Positions 8,201-17,884 of a DNA stretch of 64,000 bases are shown here, one piece after another (position 1 is the first letter of the stretch; every line of letters begins with the position of its first letter). This DNA is from Nocardioides panacis (GTDB lineage: Bacteria; Actinomycetota; Actinomycetes; Propionibacteriales; Nocardioidaceae), in contig NZ_CP077062.1 of assembly GCF_019039255.1 (NCBI RefSeq), positions 1,364,001 through 1,428,000 of the forward strand, read 5' to 3'. The translations under genes and the position numbers were made by a program. A model generated the notes under the pieces. That model saw nothing but the letters and a program-made list of their open reading frames with translations. It did no database searches and was not told the DNA's origin.

Positions 8201-9517
8201 TTGTTCGGCAAGGTCCGGCAGCCGCGCTCGGTCCTCGCGCGGGCGGTCCGCCGATTCGTCTGGGCGACCCTGCTGGCGATGGTCGTGCTCGGGCTGGGGA
8301 CCGTGATGATGAGCCGCCAGATCGCCCGGGAGGAGGCGCTGCGCGACGCCCAGGTGTCGGCCTCGGGCATCGCGCGCGGCCTGGTGTCCCCGCAGCTCGA
8401 CGCCGGCTTCCGGAGCGGTCGGCCCGAGGGCCGGGAGCCGCTCTCCACGGTGCTGGAGCGCCGGATGCGGGACGGGGCGATCGTGCACCTGAAGATCTGG
8501 GACGCCACCGGGCGCGTCCTGTGGTCCGACGACACGGACCAGGTCGGTCGGCGGTTCGTGCTCCCGGCGGCGGTGCGTGAGCTGGTCGGCACCGGCGGGT
8601 CCGTCGCCGAGCTGGACGACTCCGACCGTCCCGAGAGCGGTGGCGAGGAGCCGTTCGAGGGCGAGCTGCTGGAGGTGTACGTCGGTGCGCACGGCGCCGA
8701 CGGCGCGCCGTTCGTCCTGGAGACGTACACCTCGCAGCGGCGGTTGGCCGTGAACACCCAGGTGATCTTCGGCGAGCTGGTCCCGATCGGGCTCGTCGCC
8801 CTGCTGCTGTTCTCGCTCGTCACGCTGCCGCTCGCGGTGTCCCTGGCACGGCACGTGGACCGCGGTCACCGGCACCGGGCCGAGCTCCTGCGCAGGTCGC
8901 TGGCCGCGTGGTCGCACGAGCGGCGCCGGATCGCCGGCGACCTGCACGACGGGGTGGTGCAGGACCTCGCGGCGGTCGGCTACGCCCTGCCGTCGGTGCT
9001 CGCGTCCCTGCCGCCGGAGGCACGGCAGGCCCGGGCGATCGGCGAGGAGCTGTCGGCGGTCGTCGTGGAGTCGATCACCTGGCTGCGGGCCCTGATGGGC
9101 GACCTGCTCCCCACCGACGTCGACGCCGGGCTGGTGTCGTCCCTCGACGCCCTGGCGTCCACGACCAGGGAGCAGGGCGTCGAGGTCAGCCTCGACGTCT
9201 CGGCCTCGCTCCGGCTGGACCCGGAGACCGAGCGCCTGGTGCACCGCGTCGTGCGCGAGGGCCTGCGCAACGTCGTCAAGCACGCCGACGCCCGCACCGT
9301 GGAGGTGTCGGTGCGGCCCTACGGGACCAAGGTGGAGGTCCGGGTGGCCGACGACGGGCGCGGCCCGGACGGACCGGCCGGCGACGCGGACCGGCACGTC
9401 GGCCTGGAGCTGCTGGGCGGGACGGTGCGCGAGGTCGGCGGCGACCTCACGCTGGGCGGGCGCGAGGGCGGGGGTGCGCTGCTCCGGGCCGTGCTGCCGC
9501 CGCGGCTGAGCGGCTGA
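8201..9517 (+). CDS. Membrane sensor histidine kinase (NarL/DegS-type HisKA_3)
   Basis: The 438-residue partner kinase of the upstream regulator. One membrane helix lies near residues 20-40 (TLLAMVVLGLGTVMMS) and a second near 190-213 (LVPIGLVALLLFSLVTLPLAV), enclosing an extracytoplasmic sensor region of about 150 residues with no recognised fold. The HisKA_3 box contains phospho-acceptor His249 in AGDLHDGVVQDL. The ATPase domain shows N and G boxes (EGLRNVVKHA, VADDGRG) and a glycine-rich end. The TTG start at 8201 is the only start that keeps the first helix, and sits one base after the regulator's stop. It would phosphorylate the upstream LuxR-type regulator; the stimulus cannot be told. 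Confidence 0.92.
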   Translation: MFGKVRQPRSVLARAVRRFVWATLLAMVVLGLGTVMMSRQIAREEALRDAQVSASGIARGLVSPQLDAGFRSGRPEGREPLSTVLERRMRDGAIVHLKIWDATGRVLWSDDTDQVGRRFVLPAAVRELVGTGGSVAELDDSDRPESGGEEPFEGELLEVYVGAHGADGAPFVLETYTSQRRLAVNTQVIFGELVPIGLVALLLFSLVTLPLAVSLARHVDRGHRHRAELLRRSLAAWSHERRRIAGDLHDGVVQDLAAVGYALPSVLASLPPEARQARAIGEELSAVVVESITWLRALMGDLLPTDVDAGLVSSLDALASTTREQGVEVSLDVSASLRLDPETERLVHRVVREGLRNVVKHADARTVEVSVRPYGTKVEVRVADDGRGPDGPAGDADRHVGLELLGGTVREVGGDLTLGGREGGGALLRAVLPPRLSG

Positions 9518-9540
9518 TGTCGTCCCGCTGCCCCCACGGC

Positions 9541-9546
9541 TAGGCT
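9541..9546 (+). promoter_or_regulatory. Candidate -10 hexamer for the GCS2-like gene (leaderless)
   Basis: TAGGCT ends 8 nt before ATG 9554, the spacing expected when transcription starts at the start codon. No -35 motif is evident. Confidence 0.35.
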
Positions 9547-9553
9547 CACCGCC

Positions 9554-11026
9554 ATGGGCGAAGAGGTGGCACAGCAGGAGTTCACCCGCGAGGACCGGAC
9601 GCGATACCGCGAGAAGGTGCGCAGGTGCCTCGACGTGTTCGCGCGGATGCTGCGCGAGTCGCGCTTCGACGCGGACTCACCGATGACCGGGATGGAGATC
9701 GAGCTCAACCTCGTCGACCACCTCGGTGACCCGGCGCTCAAGAACCACGAGGCCCTCGAGGCGATCGCCGACCCGGACTTCCAGACCGAGCTCGGCCAGT
9801 TCAACCTCGAGATCAACGTGCCGCCCAAGCAGCTCCGGGACCGCGGCTTCACCGAGTTCGAGGACGGCGTGCGCGCCAGCCTCAACGACGCCGAGACCAA
9901 GGCCAGCGAGGTCGGCGCGCACATGGTGATGATCGGCATCCTCCCGACGCTGTCCGCCGGCCACATGAGCCCGGACTCGCTGACCGCGAACCCCCGCTAC
10001 CAGCTGCTCAGCGACCAGATCCTCGCCGCCCGGGGCGAGGACATCGTGATCGACATCGCCGGTCCCGAGCACCTGCGCACGACCGCGGACTCGATCGTCC
10101 CCGAGGCCGCCTGCACCAGCACCCAGCTGCACATCCAGGTCAGCCCGGAGGACTTCTCGGCCTACTGGAACGCCTCCCAGGCGATCGCCGGCGTGCAGCT
10201 CGCGCTCGGCGCGAACTCGCCGTTCCTGCTCGGTCGCGAGCTGTGGCAGGAGACACGGGTGCCGCTGTTCGAGCAGGCCACCGACACCCGCAGCGAGGAG
10301 CTCAAGGCGCAGGGCGTCCGGCCGCGGGTCTGGTTCGGCGAGCGCTGGATCAACTCGATCTTCGACCTCTTCGAGGAGAACGTCCGCTACTTCCCGGCGC
10401 TGCTGCCGGTGATCGAGGACGAGGACCCGCTCGACGAGCTGGAGTCCGGCCGCACCCCGTCGCTGGCCGAGCTGCGGCTGCACAACGGCACGATCTACCG
10501 GTGGAACCGGCCGGTCTACGACGTCGTGGACGGCGTCCCCCACCTGCGCGTCGAGAACCGCGTGCTGCCCGCCGGCCCGACGGTGGCCGACACGATGGCG
10601 AACGCCGCCTTCTACTTCGGCCTGGTCCGCGCGCTCGCCGAGCACGAGCGGCCGCTGTGGTCGCAGATGTCGTTCAGCGCCGCCGAGGAGAACTTCCACG
10701 TCGCGGCCCGGCAGGGCATCGAGGCGAAGGTGTACTGGCCGGGCCTCGGCCAGGTGCCGGCCACCGAGCTCGTCGTACGACGGCTGCTGCCGCTGGCGAG
10801 GGCCGGGCTGGACTCGTGGGGAGTCATGCCCGAGGAGAGCGAGCGGCTGCTGGGGATCATCGAGCAGCGCTGCATCGTCGGCCAGAACGGCGCCTCCTGG
10901 TTCGCCGCCCGGTTCGCCACCCGGGTCGCCGAGCACGACGGTGACCGGCTCGCCGCGCTGCGCGGCACGCTCAACGAGTACCGCGAGCACATGCACACCA
11001 ACGACCCGGTGCACACCTGGGAGTAG
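9554..11026 (+). CDS. Glutamate-cysteine ligase family protein (GCS2-like carboxylate-amine ligase)
   Basis: A 490-residue protein of the GCS2 superfamily, which joins a carboxylate to an amine with ATP. The N-terminal TGMEIELNLVDH motif near residues 38-50 gives metal-coordinating acidic residues, GQFNLEINVPP near 76-86 gives the second acidic strand, and ACTSTQLHIQVS near 180-190 and the ENRVLPAGPT loop near 335 complete the usual active-site layout. It is longer than EgtA or YbdK-type ligases (about 370-430 residues). Nothing of ergothioneine or mycothiol synthesis lies nearby, so the substrate is not predicted. No signal peptide or membrane segment. It is the last gene before a convergent hypothetical gene beginning at its own stop. 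Confidence 0.82.
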   Translation: MGEEVAQQEFTREDRTRYREKVRRCLDVFARMLRESRFDADSPMTGMEIELNLVDHLGDPALKNHEALEAIADPDFQTELGQFNLEINVPPKQLRDRGFTEFEDGVRASLNDAETKASEVGAHMVMIGILPTLSAGHMSPDSLTANPRYQLLSDQILAARGEDIVIDIAGPEHLRTTADSIVPEAACTSTQLHIQVSPEDFSAYWNASQAIAGVQLALGANSPFLLGRELWQETRVPLFEQATDTRSEELKAQGVRPRVWFGERWINSIFDLFEENVRYFPALLPVIEDEDPLDELESGRTPSLAELRLHNGTIYRWNRPVYDVVDGVPHLRVENRVLPAGPTVADTMANAAFYFGLVRALAEHERPLWSQMSFSAAEENFHVAARQGIEAKVYWPGLGQVPATELVVRRLLPLARAGLDSWGVMPEESERLLGIIEQRCIVGQNGASWFAARFATRVAEHDGDRLAALRGTLNEYREHMHTNDPVHTWE

Positions 11027-11446
11027 TCACAGGCGCAGCCGCTTCCAGACCCGGCTCTCGCCGGTGCGGACGTCGCGCCAGCCGGTCCGGGTGAGCGCGA
11101 AGAACCCCTCGAGCGGGCGGCCGTGCATCCCGAACGCCGTACCGGCGGCGGCCAGCCACTGCAGGTCCAGGTCGTGCGGCTCGGGGGTGCCGGGCCGCGC
11201 CAGCCACGCGGTGCACCACTGCCCGGGGGCGTCCTCGAGCAGCGCGGACAGCATGTCGGCGCGCAGCGCCGCGTCGACGGCGGGCAGGTCCTGGGCCCGG
11301 ACCACGAACGAGTCCCGGTCGCCGCCGAGGACGCCGACGTGCACCGACACGTCGAAGACGCGGCGGCTCTCACGGGCCCGGAACCGGCCCACCTCGGTGC
11401 GCAGCAGCGCCCGCCGGTCGACGGCGGGGGAGCGGGTCGGGTCCAT
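11027..11446 (-). CDS. Hypothetical protein
   Basis: A 139-residue basic soluble protein that I do not recognise. It is a compact alpha/beta sequence with many Trp and Arg residues near the C-terminus (GWRDVRTGESRVWKRL) and no cysteine pairs, signal peptide or membrane segment. The frame stays open to 11599, but that would run across the start of the usp gene; ATG 11446 or ATG 11458 is more likely. Its stop lies one base from the stop of the convergent GCS2-like gene. Codon use is like that of its neighbours, which supports it being a real gene. Confidence 0.6.
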   Translation of the reverse strand: MDPTRSPAVDRRALLRTEVGRFRARESRRVFDVSVHVGVLGGDRDSFVVRAQDLPAVDAALRADMLSALLEDAPGQWCTAWLARPGTPEPHDLDLQWLAAAGTAFGMHGRPLEGFFALTRTGWRDVRTGESRVWKRLRL

Positions 11447-11588
11447 GGCCGACAGCATGCCTGCGCCCGCCGGGCGGGGCCCGTCCTCGTCCACAGGCGC
11501 GCGGGAGCGGCGGCCTGCGCTACCGTCACTCGTGACCTGCAGGTGCGGGTCCGGTCGAGATGTCCGTGAGCTACCAGGAGGACGGTCA

Positions 11589-11996
11589 ATGGGGACCATC
11601 GTCGTCGGCTACGTGCCGAAGCCCGAGGGGCGTGCAGCCCTGCGTCGGGCGGCCGAGGAGGCCCGCCTGCGCGACGCGACGCTGGTCGTCGTGAACTCGC
11701 ACCGCGGCGGTCGTGAGTTCGACCGCGACGACGCCATCGACTCCGAGGAGCAGCTCGAGGAGGTCCGCAAGGAGCTCCGCGACGCGGGCGTCGAGCACGA
11801 GGTCCGCCAGCTGGTCCGCGGCATGGACCCCGCCGACGACCTGGTCAACGTCGCCACCGAGGTGCAGGCCGAGTTCATCGTCATCGGGCTGCGCCGCCGC
11901 TCGCCGGTGGGCAAGCTGATCCTGGGCAGCAACGCCCAGCGGGTGCTGCTCGACGCGCCCTGCCCGGTGCTGGCCGTCAAGGCCGACGAGGACTGA
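11589..11996 (+). CDS. Universal stress protein (UspA family)
   Basis: A 135-residue single-domain Usp. It opens with the family strand TIVVGYVPKPEGRAAL and closes with the ATP-binding signature GLRRRSPVGKLILGSNAQRV, matching the G-x2-G-x9-G(S/T) loop of ATP-binding Usps, and then the final strand PCPVLAVKA. An AGGAGG ribosome binding site at about 11576 with 7-8 nt spacing fixes the ATG at 11589. These proteins are cytoplasmic, dimeric and induced by growth arrest or redox stress in related bacteria. The HhH-GPD gene follows after two bases and is probably translated from the same message. Confidence 0.92.
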   Translation: MGTIVVGYVPKPEGRAALRRAAEEARLRDATLVVVNSHRGGREFDRDDAIDSEEQLEEVRKELRDAGVEHEVRQLVRGMDPADDLVNVATEVQAEFIVIGLRRRSPVGKLILGSNAQRVLLDAPCPVLAVKADED

Positions 11997-11998
11997 GC

Positions 11999-12571
11999 GT
12001 GCTCCGCATCGCGCAGGACCAGGCTGCCGACCAGGTGCTCACCGACAGCCCGTTCGCCCTGCTGATGGGGATGATGCTCGACCAGCAGTTCCCGATGGAG
12101 CGTGCGTTCGCGGGCCCCGCGAAGGTGCTCGAGCGCTTCGGCAGCCTGGACCCGGAGGCGATCGTGGCCGCGGACCCCGAGGAGTTCGCGGCCCTCTGCG
12201 CGGTGCCGCCCGCGGTGCACCGCTTCCCGGGCTCGATGGCGGCCCGCATCCAGGCGTTGGCCGCCGTCGTCGCCGAGGAGTACGACGGGCACGCGGACCG
12301 GCTCTGGACGGAGGCCGGCTCGGGCCGTGAGCTGATGCGCCGGCTGCAGGCGCTGCCCGGGTTCGGCAGGCAGAAGGCGCAGATCTTCACCGCGCTGCTG
12401 GCCAAGCAGCTCGACGTACGTCCCGACGGGTGGGAGGCCGCCGCCGGCGACTACGCCGAGCCGGGCTCCCACCGCTCGGTCGCGGACGTCGTCGACCAGG
12501 AGTCGCTGGACCGGGTGCGGGCCTTCAAGAAGGAGAAGAAGGCGGCGGCCCGCGGGGCCGCCACCTCCTGA
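11999..12571 (+). CDS. HhH-GPD-type base excision repair protein
   Basis: A 190-residue protein of the HhH-GPD superfamily, related to DNA glycosylases. The N-terminal helix DSPFALLMGMMLDQQFPME matches the substrate-facing opening of the fold, and the helix-hairpin-helix LQALPGFGRQKAQIFTALL lies near residues 117-135. An aspartate-rich stretch follows (SVADVVDQ near 165), but the canonical catalytic Asp after the HhH is not clear, and there is no iron-sulphur cluster motif. It may therefore bind DNA rather than excise bases. The Lys/Ala-rich tail could aid DNA contact. The GTG start lies two bases after the usp stop. A strong shared hairpin follows it. Confidence 0.8.
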   Translation: MLRIAQDQAADQVLTDSPFALLMGMMLDQQFPMERAFAGPAKVLERFGSLDPEAIVAADPEEFAALCAVPPAVHRFPGSMAARIQALAAVVAEEYDGHADRLWTEAGSGRELMRRLQALPGFGRQKAQIFTALLAKQLDVRPDGWEAAAGDYAEPGSHRSVADVVDQESLDRVRAFKKEKKAAARGAATS

Positions 12572-12579
12572 GCAGGAGG

Positions 12580-12626
12580 GTGGGGCGCCGGCCGGAGGGG
12601 GGGTTAGGTTCCGGACGGCGCCCCAC
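12580..12626. terminator. Bidirectional hairpin between convergent genes
   Basis: A perfect 11-bp inverted repeat (12580-12590 with 12616-12626) continues inward after one mismatch with a 5-bp CCGGA/TCCGG stem. It sits between the convergent stops at 12571 and 12645, so it can end transcripts from both sides. Confidence 0.75.
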
Positions 12627-12644
12627 CTGTTCAGCTGCCCCGAC

Positions 12645-15600
12645 TCACCTCGGGGCCACCAGCGCGGAGCGGGCTGAGGGCGAACCGTCCCCGACGCTGT
12701 TGATCGCGACCACCTGGAACCGGTACTGACCGGCCGGCAGGGTGAAGGACCGCGTGCGAGCTGCTGCTCCCACGATGTTCACCACCGGGGTGCCGACGAC
12801 GGTGGTGCCGTCCGCCGCCATCCGCATCGCGGTCACCCGGTAGTTGGTGATGTTGCTGCCGCCGGTGCTCGCCGGTGCCGACCAGTTGGCCGACGCGGTG
12901 AGCGCGCCTCCCGCCGCACCCTGGGTGGGTGCCAGGATCCCGGGGGTGCCCGGGACGGTCGCGGGCGTCACGGTGTTCGAGGCCGCCGAGAGCGGTCCCG
13001 CACCGAGGGCGTTGACCGCCGCGACCCGGAAGTTGTACGCCGTCCCGTTGGTAAGCCCGGTGACCAGCGTGCTGGTCGAGGGCGCCGCGACGTCGATCGT
13101 GCGGACGACCGTCGCTCCGGTGCGCACCGTGATCCGGTACGTCGTCACCGGTGCGCCGCCGTCGGACGCCGGCGCCGTCCAGTCGAGGAGCACGCTCCGG
13201 TCGCCACGGTCGGCGACCGGCGCCGCCATCGCACCGGGCAGCCCGACCGGCACCACCGCGTTGGACTCGGCCGAGAGCGGGCCGTTGCCGAACCCGTTCA
13301 CCGCCCGCACCGCGAAGGTGTAGGCCCGACCGTTGGTCAGCGCGGTGACGACCCGGCTGGTCGCCGTACGCGGGATCCCGGTGACCGTGCGGACCACCGA
13401 CCCGCCGGAGCTCACCACGATCTCGTAGCTGGTGATCCCGGCCGTGGCCGCACCGGCAGGTGCGGTCCAGGTGACCGTCGCCGACCCCGTCGTCGAGGCG
13501 AGCCTCGAGGCGGTGGCCGTCCCGATGACCGGCGCCTTCGGCACCGACACGGTGATGGTCTGGTCGGAGAACCGGAGCTGCTCGACGTTGCGCACCGTGT
13601 CGACCCCGTCGCTGACCTTCTGGCCGGCCACGTTCGCGCCGGTCTGGGTGACGGTCAGCACTCCGCCGTTCGCGACCACGGTGTACCCGGCCCGGGGGCC
13701 GCTGAAGACCGCGGTGTCCACGGAGCCGCTGTCGGAGGCCGGCGGGGTGGTGATCTCCCGCACCGCGACGAGCTGTCCCGGGGAGACGGTCCCGTCGAAC
13801 ACCGCCTGCTGCAGGGTCTTCGGGTTGCCGGCCTGGTAGGTGTGCTCCATCAGGTCGGTGCTCCCGATCTCCGTGGCCGGGTCGGCGGCGTTCGTCCGGA
13901 CACTGATCCGGACCGAGAGCGCCCGGTCGCCGTCGATGATGTCGTCGGTGCCACGACCCTCGAGGGTGTCGCTGCCACCGCCGCCGAGCAGGATGTTGCC
14001 GTCGCCCCAGATCGGCCCGCTCAGCGGGCACGACCCGGCCGCGGACGCGGCCACCACCGGTGCGAGGGCCCCGGTGAGCGGAGGCAGGATCGCCGCCAGC
14101 CCCCTGATCCGGGCGACCCCGGCCTGGTCGAGGACGTTGCAGCCGGTGAAGCCGGCCCCGCCGAGCGCGCTCGGGGCGTCGTTCGTGCCCCGGATGACGT
14201 CGTCGAGCGGCGACCCCGAGTCGGCCTCGGTCTCCTGCCACCGGTCGCGGTTGACCACGACCTGGATGGGCAGCGGGCCGAGGTTGTTGTTGATCGCCAT
14301 GTCGTCGTCGGCGCCGACCGTGTCGTACTGGTGGATGGCCCAGTCGAAGCCACCGGCACCGGCGTTGCGGTCGACCGCCGCGTTCTGCGACATGATGTCG
14401 TCGCCACCTTCGGCGTCGTAGTCGTTCTCACCGACCTGGCCGACGAAGATGTCGTGGCCCGGCTGGGACTCGGCCGGGTCGTCGAAGAACGGCGCGGAGT
14501 GGTCGCCGATCAGCAGGTCCTGGCCCGAGCCGCCCTGGATCCAGTCGTCGCCACCGTCCCCGAAGACGGCGTCGGCACCCTGGCCGGCGATCACGAAGTC
14601 GTCACCGGGTCCGGCGAAGGCCTCGTTGTCGTTGGCGCCGCCGTTGATGAAGTCCTGGCCGTCGCCACCCATGAAGATGTCGTCGCCGATGCCTCCGTCG
14701 AGCGCGTCGTGGCCCGGGCCGCCCTTGAGGACGTCGGCACCCGAGAGGTCGGTGACGACGTCGTCACCGTTTCCGCCGAGAGCCACGTCGTCGCCGCCGT
14801 TGCCCTCGATGACGTCCCGGCCGTCGCCACCCCAGAAGGTGTCGTTGTCGTTGCCGCCGAAGATCCGGTCGACCCCGCCGGTCCCGTTGTAGACCGACTG
14901 CCCGTTGATGCCGGACGGGTCGATCTTGTTGATCGCGCGGTACTGGATGGTGCCGTCCGGCTTGCGGAGCAGCAGCTGGTTCTCGTCGCAGTCCGGGGTG
15001 AGCAGGTCGTCGTTGACCGACCCCGCGCCGGCGATCGGGTTGAGCCCCGGCATCGAGCTGGTCGTCGACCCGTCGTACGGGAAGGTGATCCGGCCCAGCT
15101 GGAACTTGCAGTCGGCGGTCGCGAACACGTCGGCCTTCAGCGTGTTGGTCCCGTCGGTGTTGCGCTGGATCATCTCCGAGAACGAGTTGCCCTCGAGCTG
15201 GGTCCGCAGGTTCATGCCCGGCGTCCGGTTCAGGTAGTAGAGCCGGTCACCGTCCTGCAGGCTCTCCATCTGGGTCTGGAACACGTAGTTGAACGTGGAG
15301 CCGAGCAGGCCGCCGAAGAGGTTGGTGACCTCCGCGAGACCGCCGACCCACAGGTCCACCTGGTCCAGGCCGGTGGTGGTGACGCCGTTCGCGTTGTCGG
15401 CCCAGCCGTCGGTGCCGAACATGAACTCCGCGGCGTCCGCCGGGGCGGTGTCGGTCGGCTGCGGGTCGACGATCGCCCGGGACGCGGCCCGCTTGCCCTT
15501 GATCGTCGAGGCTCCGACGATCGAGGGGTGGGTGCCGTAGGCCGCCACGAAGTTGACCAGCGACTCGGGGTGCTTCAGGTGCTGCCCGAAGTCCGACCAG

Positions 15601-17852
15601 CTGGTGTACGGCGTGAGCTGCCCGTCGTTGGTCTCCGCGAAGAGCTGGCGGCGCACCCCGTTCAGCGAGGGCACCCCGGCCTCCCGGGCCCGGGTCATGT
15701 TGAGCGTGGCCAGGTCGAGCGGGAGTCCCAGCAGGTTGTCCCGGAGCGTCTTGGTGACGAACTCGTCGAGCTCGTTGCCGGTCTGGTCCGAGGAGCCCAT
15801 CACGACGCTGCCCGCCGCCTCAGCGGGGGTCAGGGCACCACCGTTCTTGGCGTGGAAGTACATCGGCGGGTTGAGGAACGCGTCCAGCAGCGGCAGCGAG
15901 TTGTCGTCGCCGTTGGGGTCCGTCCGGGCCACCTCGTCGTCCAGCATCGAGTGGCCGAAGCGGTAGACCGCGTGCGCGAACTCGGCCTGGATGGCCGGGT
16001 TCATGTCGGGGGAGTAGACGTGGAACGGCCGGATCGCCGGCTGCACCTTGCGGCCGAACTCCTCGAACACCAGGTGCTGGTACTCCATCTCGGTGACGAA
16101 GCGGGCCGCCTGGAAGAGCCGGTCCCCGTAGCCGAAGGTCCGGTCGACCGGGTCGGCGGCGTTCGGGTCCACGGCCCGGTAGGCGGCGAGCAGGTCGGGG
16201 TTGGCGTCCAGGGTGCCCTGGATGTCGTCCACCAGTCGGTCGTGCTCGGAGTGGAAGACCTGGTGGATCGTGGTCAGCGCGATGTTCTCGTTGACCCGGC
16301 CGTCACCGGCGCAGAAGTGCGCGTCGAGCATCTCGTCGTCGTACGTCCCGGCCGGCTGGGCCGCGAAGTCCGCCGAGGGGCTGTCGTTCGCGTCCTTGGC
16401 CAGGCCGGGCAGCGGCTCGGCGTTGTGCGCGATGTCGGTCAGGAACGGCGTGTGGAAGTGCCGCACGTTCGCGGGCACCGGCACCGGGTTGGCGAGGTCG
16501 CCCTCGAGCAGGGTGCCGTCGGTGCGGACGTACTGCGGCAGCCCGTTCGGGCCGGGGAGGAACTCGCCGTAGGGGTCGGTGGCGAGCATGGGCACGTCGA
16601 GGACGTCCCGGTCCGCGAGGAGCAGGCCCAGCTTCTCGGCGGCCTGCTTCTTGACCGAGGCCCAGGTGGCCATGCCGTCGCGCCCGTCCGGGGAGCCCGG
16701 GTAGGTGAGGCCGGCGCCGAGGCCGCCGAGGAGCTTGCCGGTGGCCAGCGGCCTGCCGGCGGTCAGGGCGTACTCCCGCAGGAACACCTGGTGCGAGGCG
16801 TGGGAGGTGTAGGTCTGGCTCTGGTCCACCCACGGGCTGTCGGTGTTGTCGGCGTTCTGGACGTCGTCGGCGCTCTCGTCGACGCCCGGCGTGGAGGCCA
16901 GGTCACCGAGGATGCCGTCGGCACCGGGCTGGTTCTGCGCCCGGGTCAGCACCATGAAGCGCTGGTCGACCGGGACGAAGTCCGCGTCGCCGGGCTGCGG
17001 GTCGTCCGCGTTTCCGGGGACCAGGTCCTGGCCGGCGATCAGCGGGTCGTCCGCCTTGAGCGGGACGAACACGGTGCCGCCGCCCTTGACCGTCTGGTCG
17101 ACGCCGTGGTCGAAGAACTGGCCGAAGAAGGTGAACATCGAGTTGTACGGCGGGGAGAGCCCCACGTCCGTCGTGACGTTCGGGATGAACAGGGTCTGGC
17201 CGGTCGGCACGCAGCCGTCGGGCACGCCGCCGGTGCCGTCGGGCAGCGGGTCGGTGGTGCAGGGGTGCAGGCCCGGGTTGTTCTGGGTGCGCACCGGGAA
17301 CGCCGCCGCTGCGACCGCCGCCGGGTTGTTGGAGGTCTGGTCGACGATCAGGTTGCTGACGGTGCGCGGCTCGGAGTCGAAGACCGACCCCTTCTTCTGC
17401 GCGTACGACGTCGCGTGCACGGGTCCGAACGCAGGGAGGCTGTCCTCGGCCGCGCGGAACCGCGGGCTGGTCAGCCGCGGGAACGGCCGGTCGGCCGCGG
17501 CGAACGTCTCCCGGCCCGGGAACAGGTTGTTGCAGGAGCCGTCGACGGTGCGCAGCCCGTAGGCCGTCAGCCGGTCGGGGATCTGGTTCTTCGCGGGCCC
17601 GACGAGGGTGCCGCAGGGATCGGCGGCGGTGAACGTGTTCGCGTGCCGCTCGGCGATCTTGATCTGCTTGAGGATGAAGGACAGGTCGCCGGCGGTGACC
17701 GTGAATCCCTGTCCCACCGGGGCGACGGCACCCTGCACGGGTGCCGTCATCGGTGTGATCCCCAGGGTGGTGAGCGCCCCGACGGTGACGACGGCGGTGC
17801 GCGCACGCAACGACAGCCGACCCTTTCGGAGCTGGAAGGTGTGACGACGCAT
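12645..17852 (-). CDS. Secreted animal-type haem peroxidase with RTX and fibronectin III repeats
   Basis: A 1735-residue exported protein. A basic N-terminus and hydrophobic stretch (residues 1-41) form a Sec signal peptide. The animal haem peroxidase (peroxinectin/cyclooxygenase) domain spans about 60-900: the distal histidine is His249 in FFGQFFDHGVD, the catalytic arginine region is near the TEMEYQHLVFEEF helix, and the proximal histidine is His634 in YRFGHSML. Residues about 990-1120 hold a run of RTX calcium-binding nonapeptides (GGxGxDxxx), and three fibronectin III domains fill about 1445-1730. It should oxidise halides or phenols outside the cell. RTX proteins are classically sent through type I machinery, yet no ABC exporter is here and a signal peptide is present. 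It is divergent from a Tat-type multicopper oxidase. Confidence 0.92.
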   Translation of the reverse strand: MRRHTFQLRKGRLSLRARTAVVTVGALTTLGITPMTAPVQGAVAPVGQGFTVTAGDLSFILKQIKIAERHANTFTAADPCGTLVGPAKNQIPDRLTAYGLRTVDGSCNNLFPGRETFAAADRPFPRLTSPRFRAAEDSLPAFGPVHATSYAQKKGSVFDSEPRTVSNLIVDQTSNNPAAVAAAAFPVRTQNNPGLHPCTTDPLPDGTGGVPDGCVPTGQTLFIPNVTTDVGLSPPYNSMFTFFGQFFDHGVDQTVKGGGTVFVPLKADDPLIAGQDLVPGNADDPQPGDADFVPVDQRFMVLTRAQNQPGADGILGDLASTPGVDESADDVQNADNTDSPWVDQSQTYTSHASHQVFLREYALTAGRPLATGKLLGGLGAGLTYPGSPDGRDGMATWASVKKQAAEKLGLLLADRDVLDVPMLATDPYGEFLPGPNGLPQYVRTDGTLLEGDLANPVPVPANVRHFHTPFLTDIAHNAEPLPGLAKDANDSPSADFAAQPAGTYDDEMLDAHFCAGDGRVNENIALTTIHQVFHSEHDRLVDDIQGTLDANPDLLAAYRAVDPNAADPVDRTFGYGDRLFQAARFVTEMEYQHLVFEEFGRKVQPAIRPFHVYSPDMNPAIQAEFAHAVYRFGHSMLDDEVARTDPNGDDNSLPLLDAFLNPPMYFHAKNGGALTPAEAAGSVVMGSSDQTGNELDEFVTKTLRDNLLGLPLDLATLNMTRAREAGVPSLNGVRRQLFAETNDGQLTPYTSWSDFGQHLKHPESLVNFVAAYGTHPSIVGASTIKGKRAASRAIVDPQPTDTAPADAAEFMFGTDGWADNANGVTTTGLDQVDLWVGGLAEVTNLFGGLLGSTFNYVFQTQMESLQDGDRLYYLNRTPGMNLRTQLEGNSFSEMIQRNTDGTNTLKADVFATADCKFQLGRITFPYDGSTTSSMPGLNPIAGAGSVNDDLLTPDCDENQLLLRKPDGTIQYRAINKIDPSGINGQSVYNGTGGVDRIFGGNDNDTFWGGDGRDVIEGNGGDDVALGGNGDDVVTDLSGADVLKGGPGHDALDGGIGDDIFMGGDGQDFINGGANDNEAFAGPGDDFVIAGQGADAVFGDGGDDWIQGGSGQDLLIGDHSAPFFDDPAESQPGHDIFVGQVGENDYDAEGGDDIMSQNAAVDRNAGAGGFDWAIHQYDTVGADDDMAINNNLGPLPIQVVVNRDRWQETEADSGSPLDDVIRGTNDAPSALGGAGFTGCNVLDQAGVARIRGLAAILPPLTGALAPVVAASAAGSCPLSGPIWGDGNILLGGGGSDTLEGRGTDDIIDGDRALSVRISVRTNAADPATEIGSTDLMEHTYQAGNPKTLQQAVFDGTVSPGQLVAVREITTPPASDSGSVDTAVFSGPRAGYTVVANGGVLTVTQTGANVAGQKVSDGVDTVRNVEQLRFSDQTITVSVPKAPVIGTATASRLASTTGSATVTWTAPAGAATAGITSYEIVVSSGGSVVRTVTGIPRTATSRVVTALTNGRAYTFAVRAVNGFGNGPLSAESNAVVPVGLPGAMAAPVADRGDRSVLLDWTAPASDGGAPVTTYRITVRTGATVVRTIDVAAPSTSTLVTGLTNGTAYNFRVAAVNALGAGPLSAASNTVTPATVPGTPGILAPTQGAAGGALTASANWSAPASTGGSNITNYRVTAMRMAADGTTVVGTPVVNIVGAAARTRSFTLPAGQYRFQVVAINSVGDGSPSARSALVAPR

Positions 17853-17884
17853 GATGTCCCCATCTCGCTGGTCCCGACAGAAGT

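Noticed and set aside
12645-17852. Type I secretion operon for the RTX protein
   Set aside because: No ABC exporter or membrane fusion gene is nearby and an N-terminal signal peptide is present.
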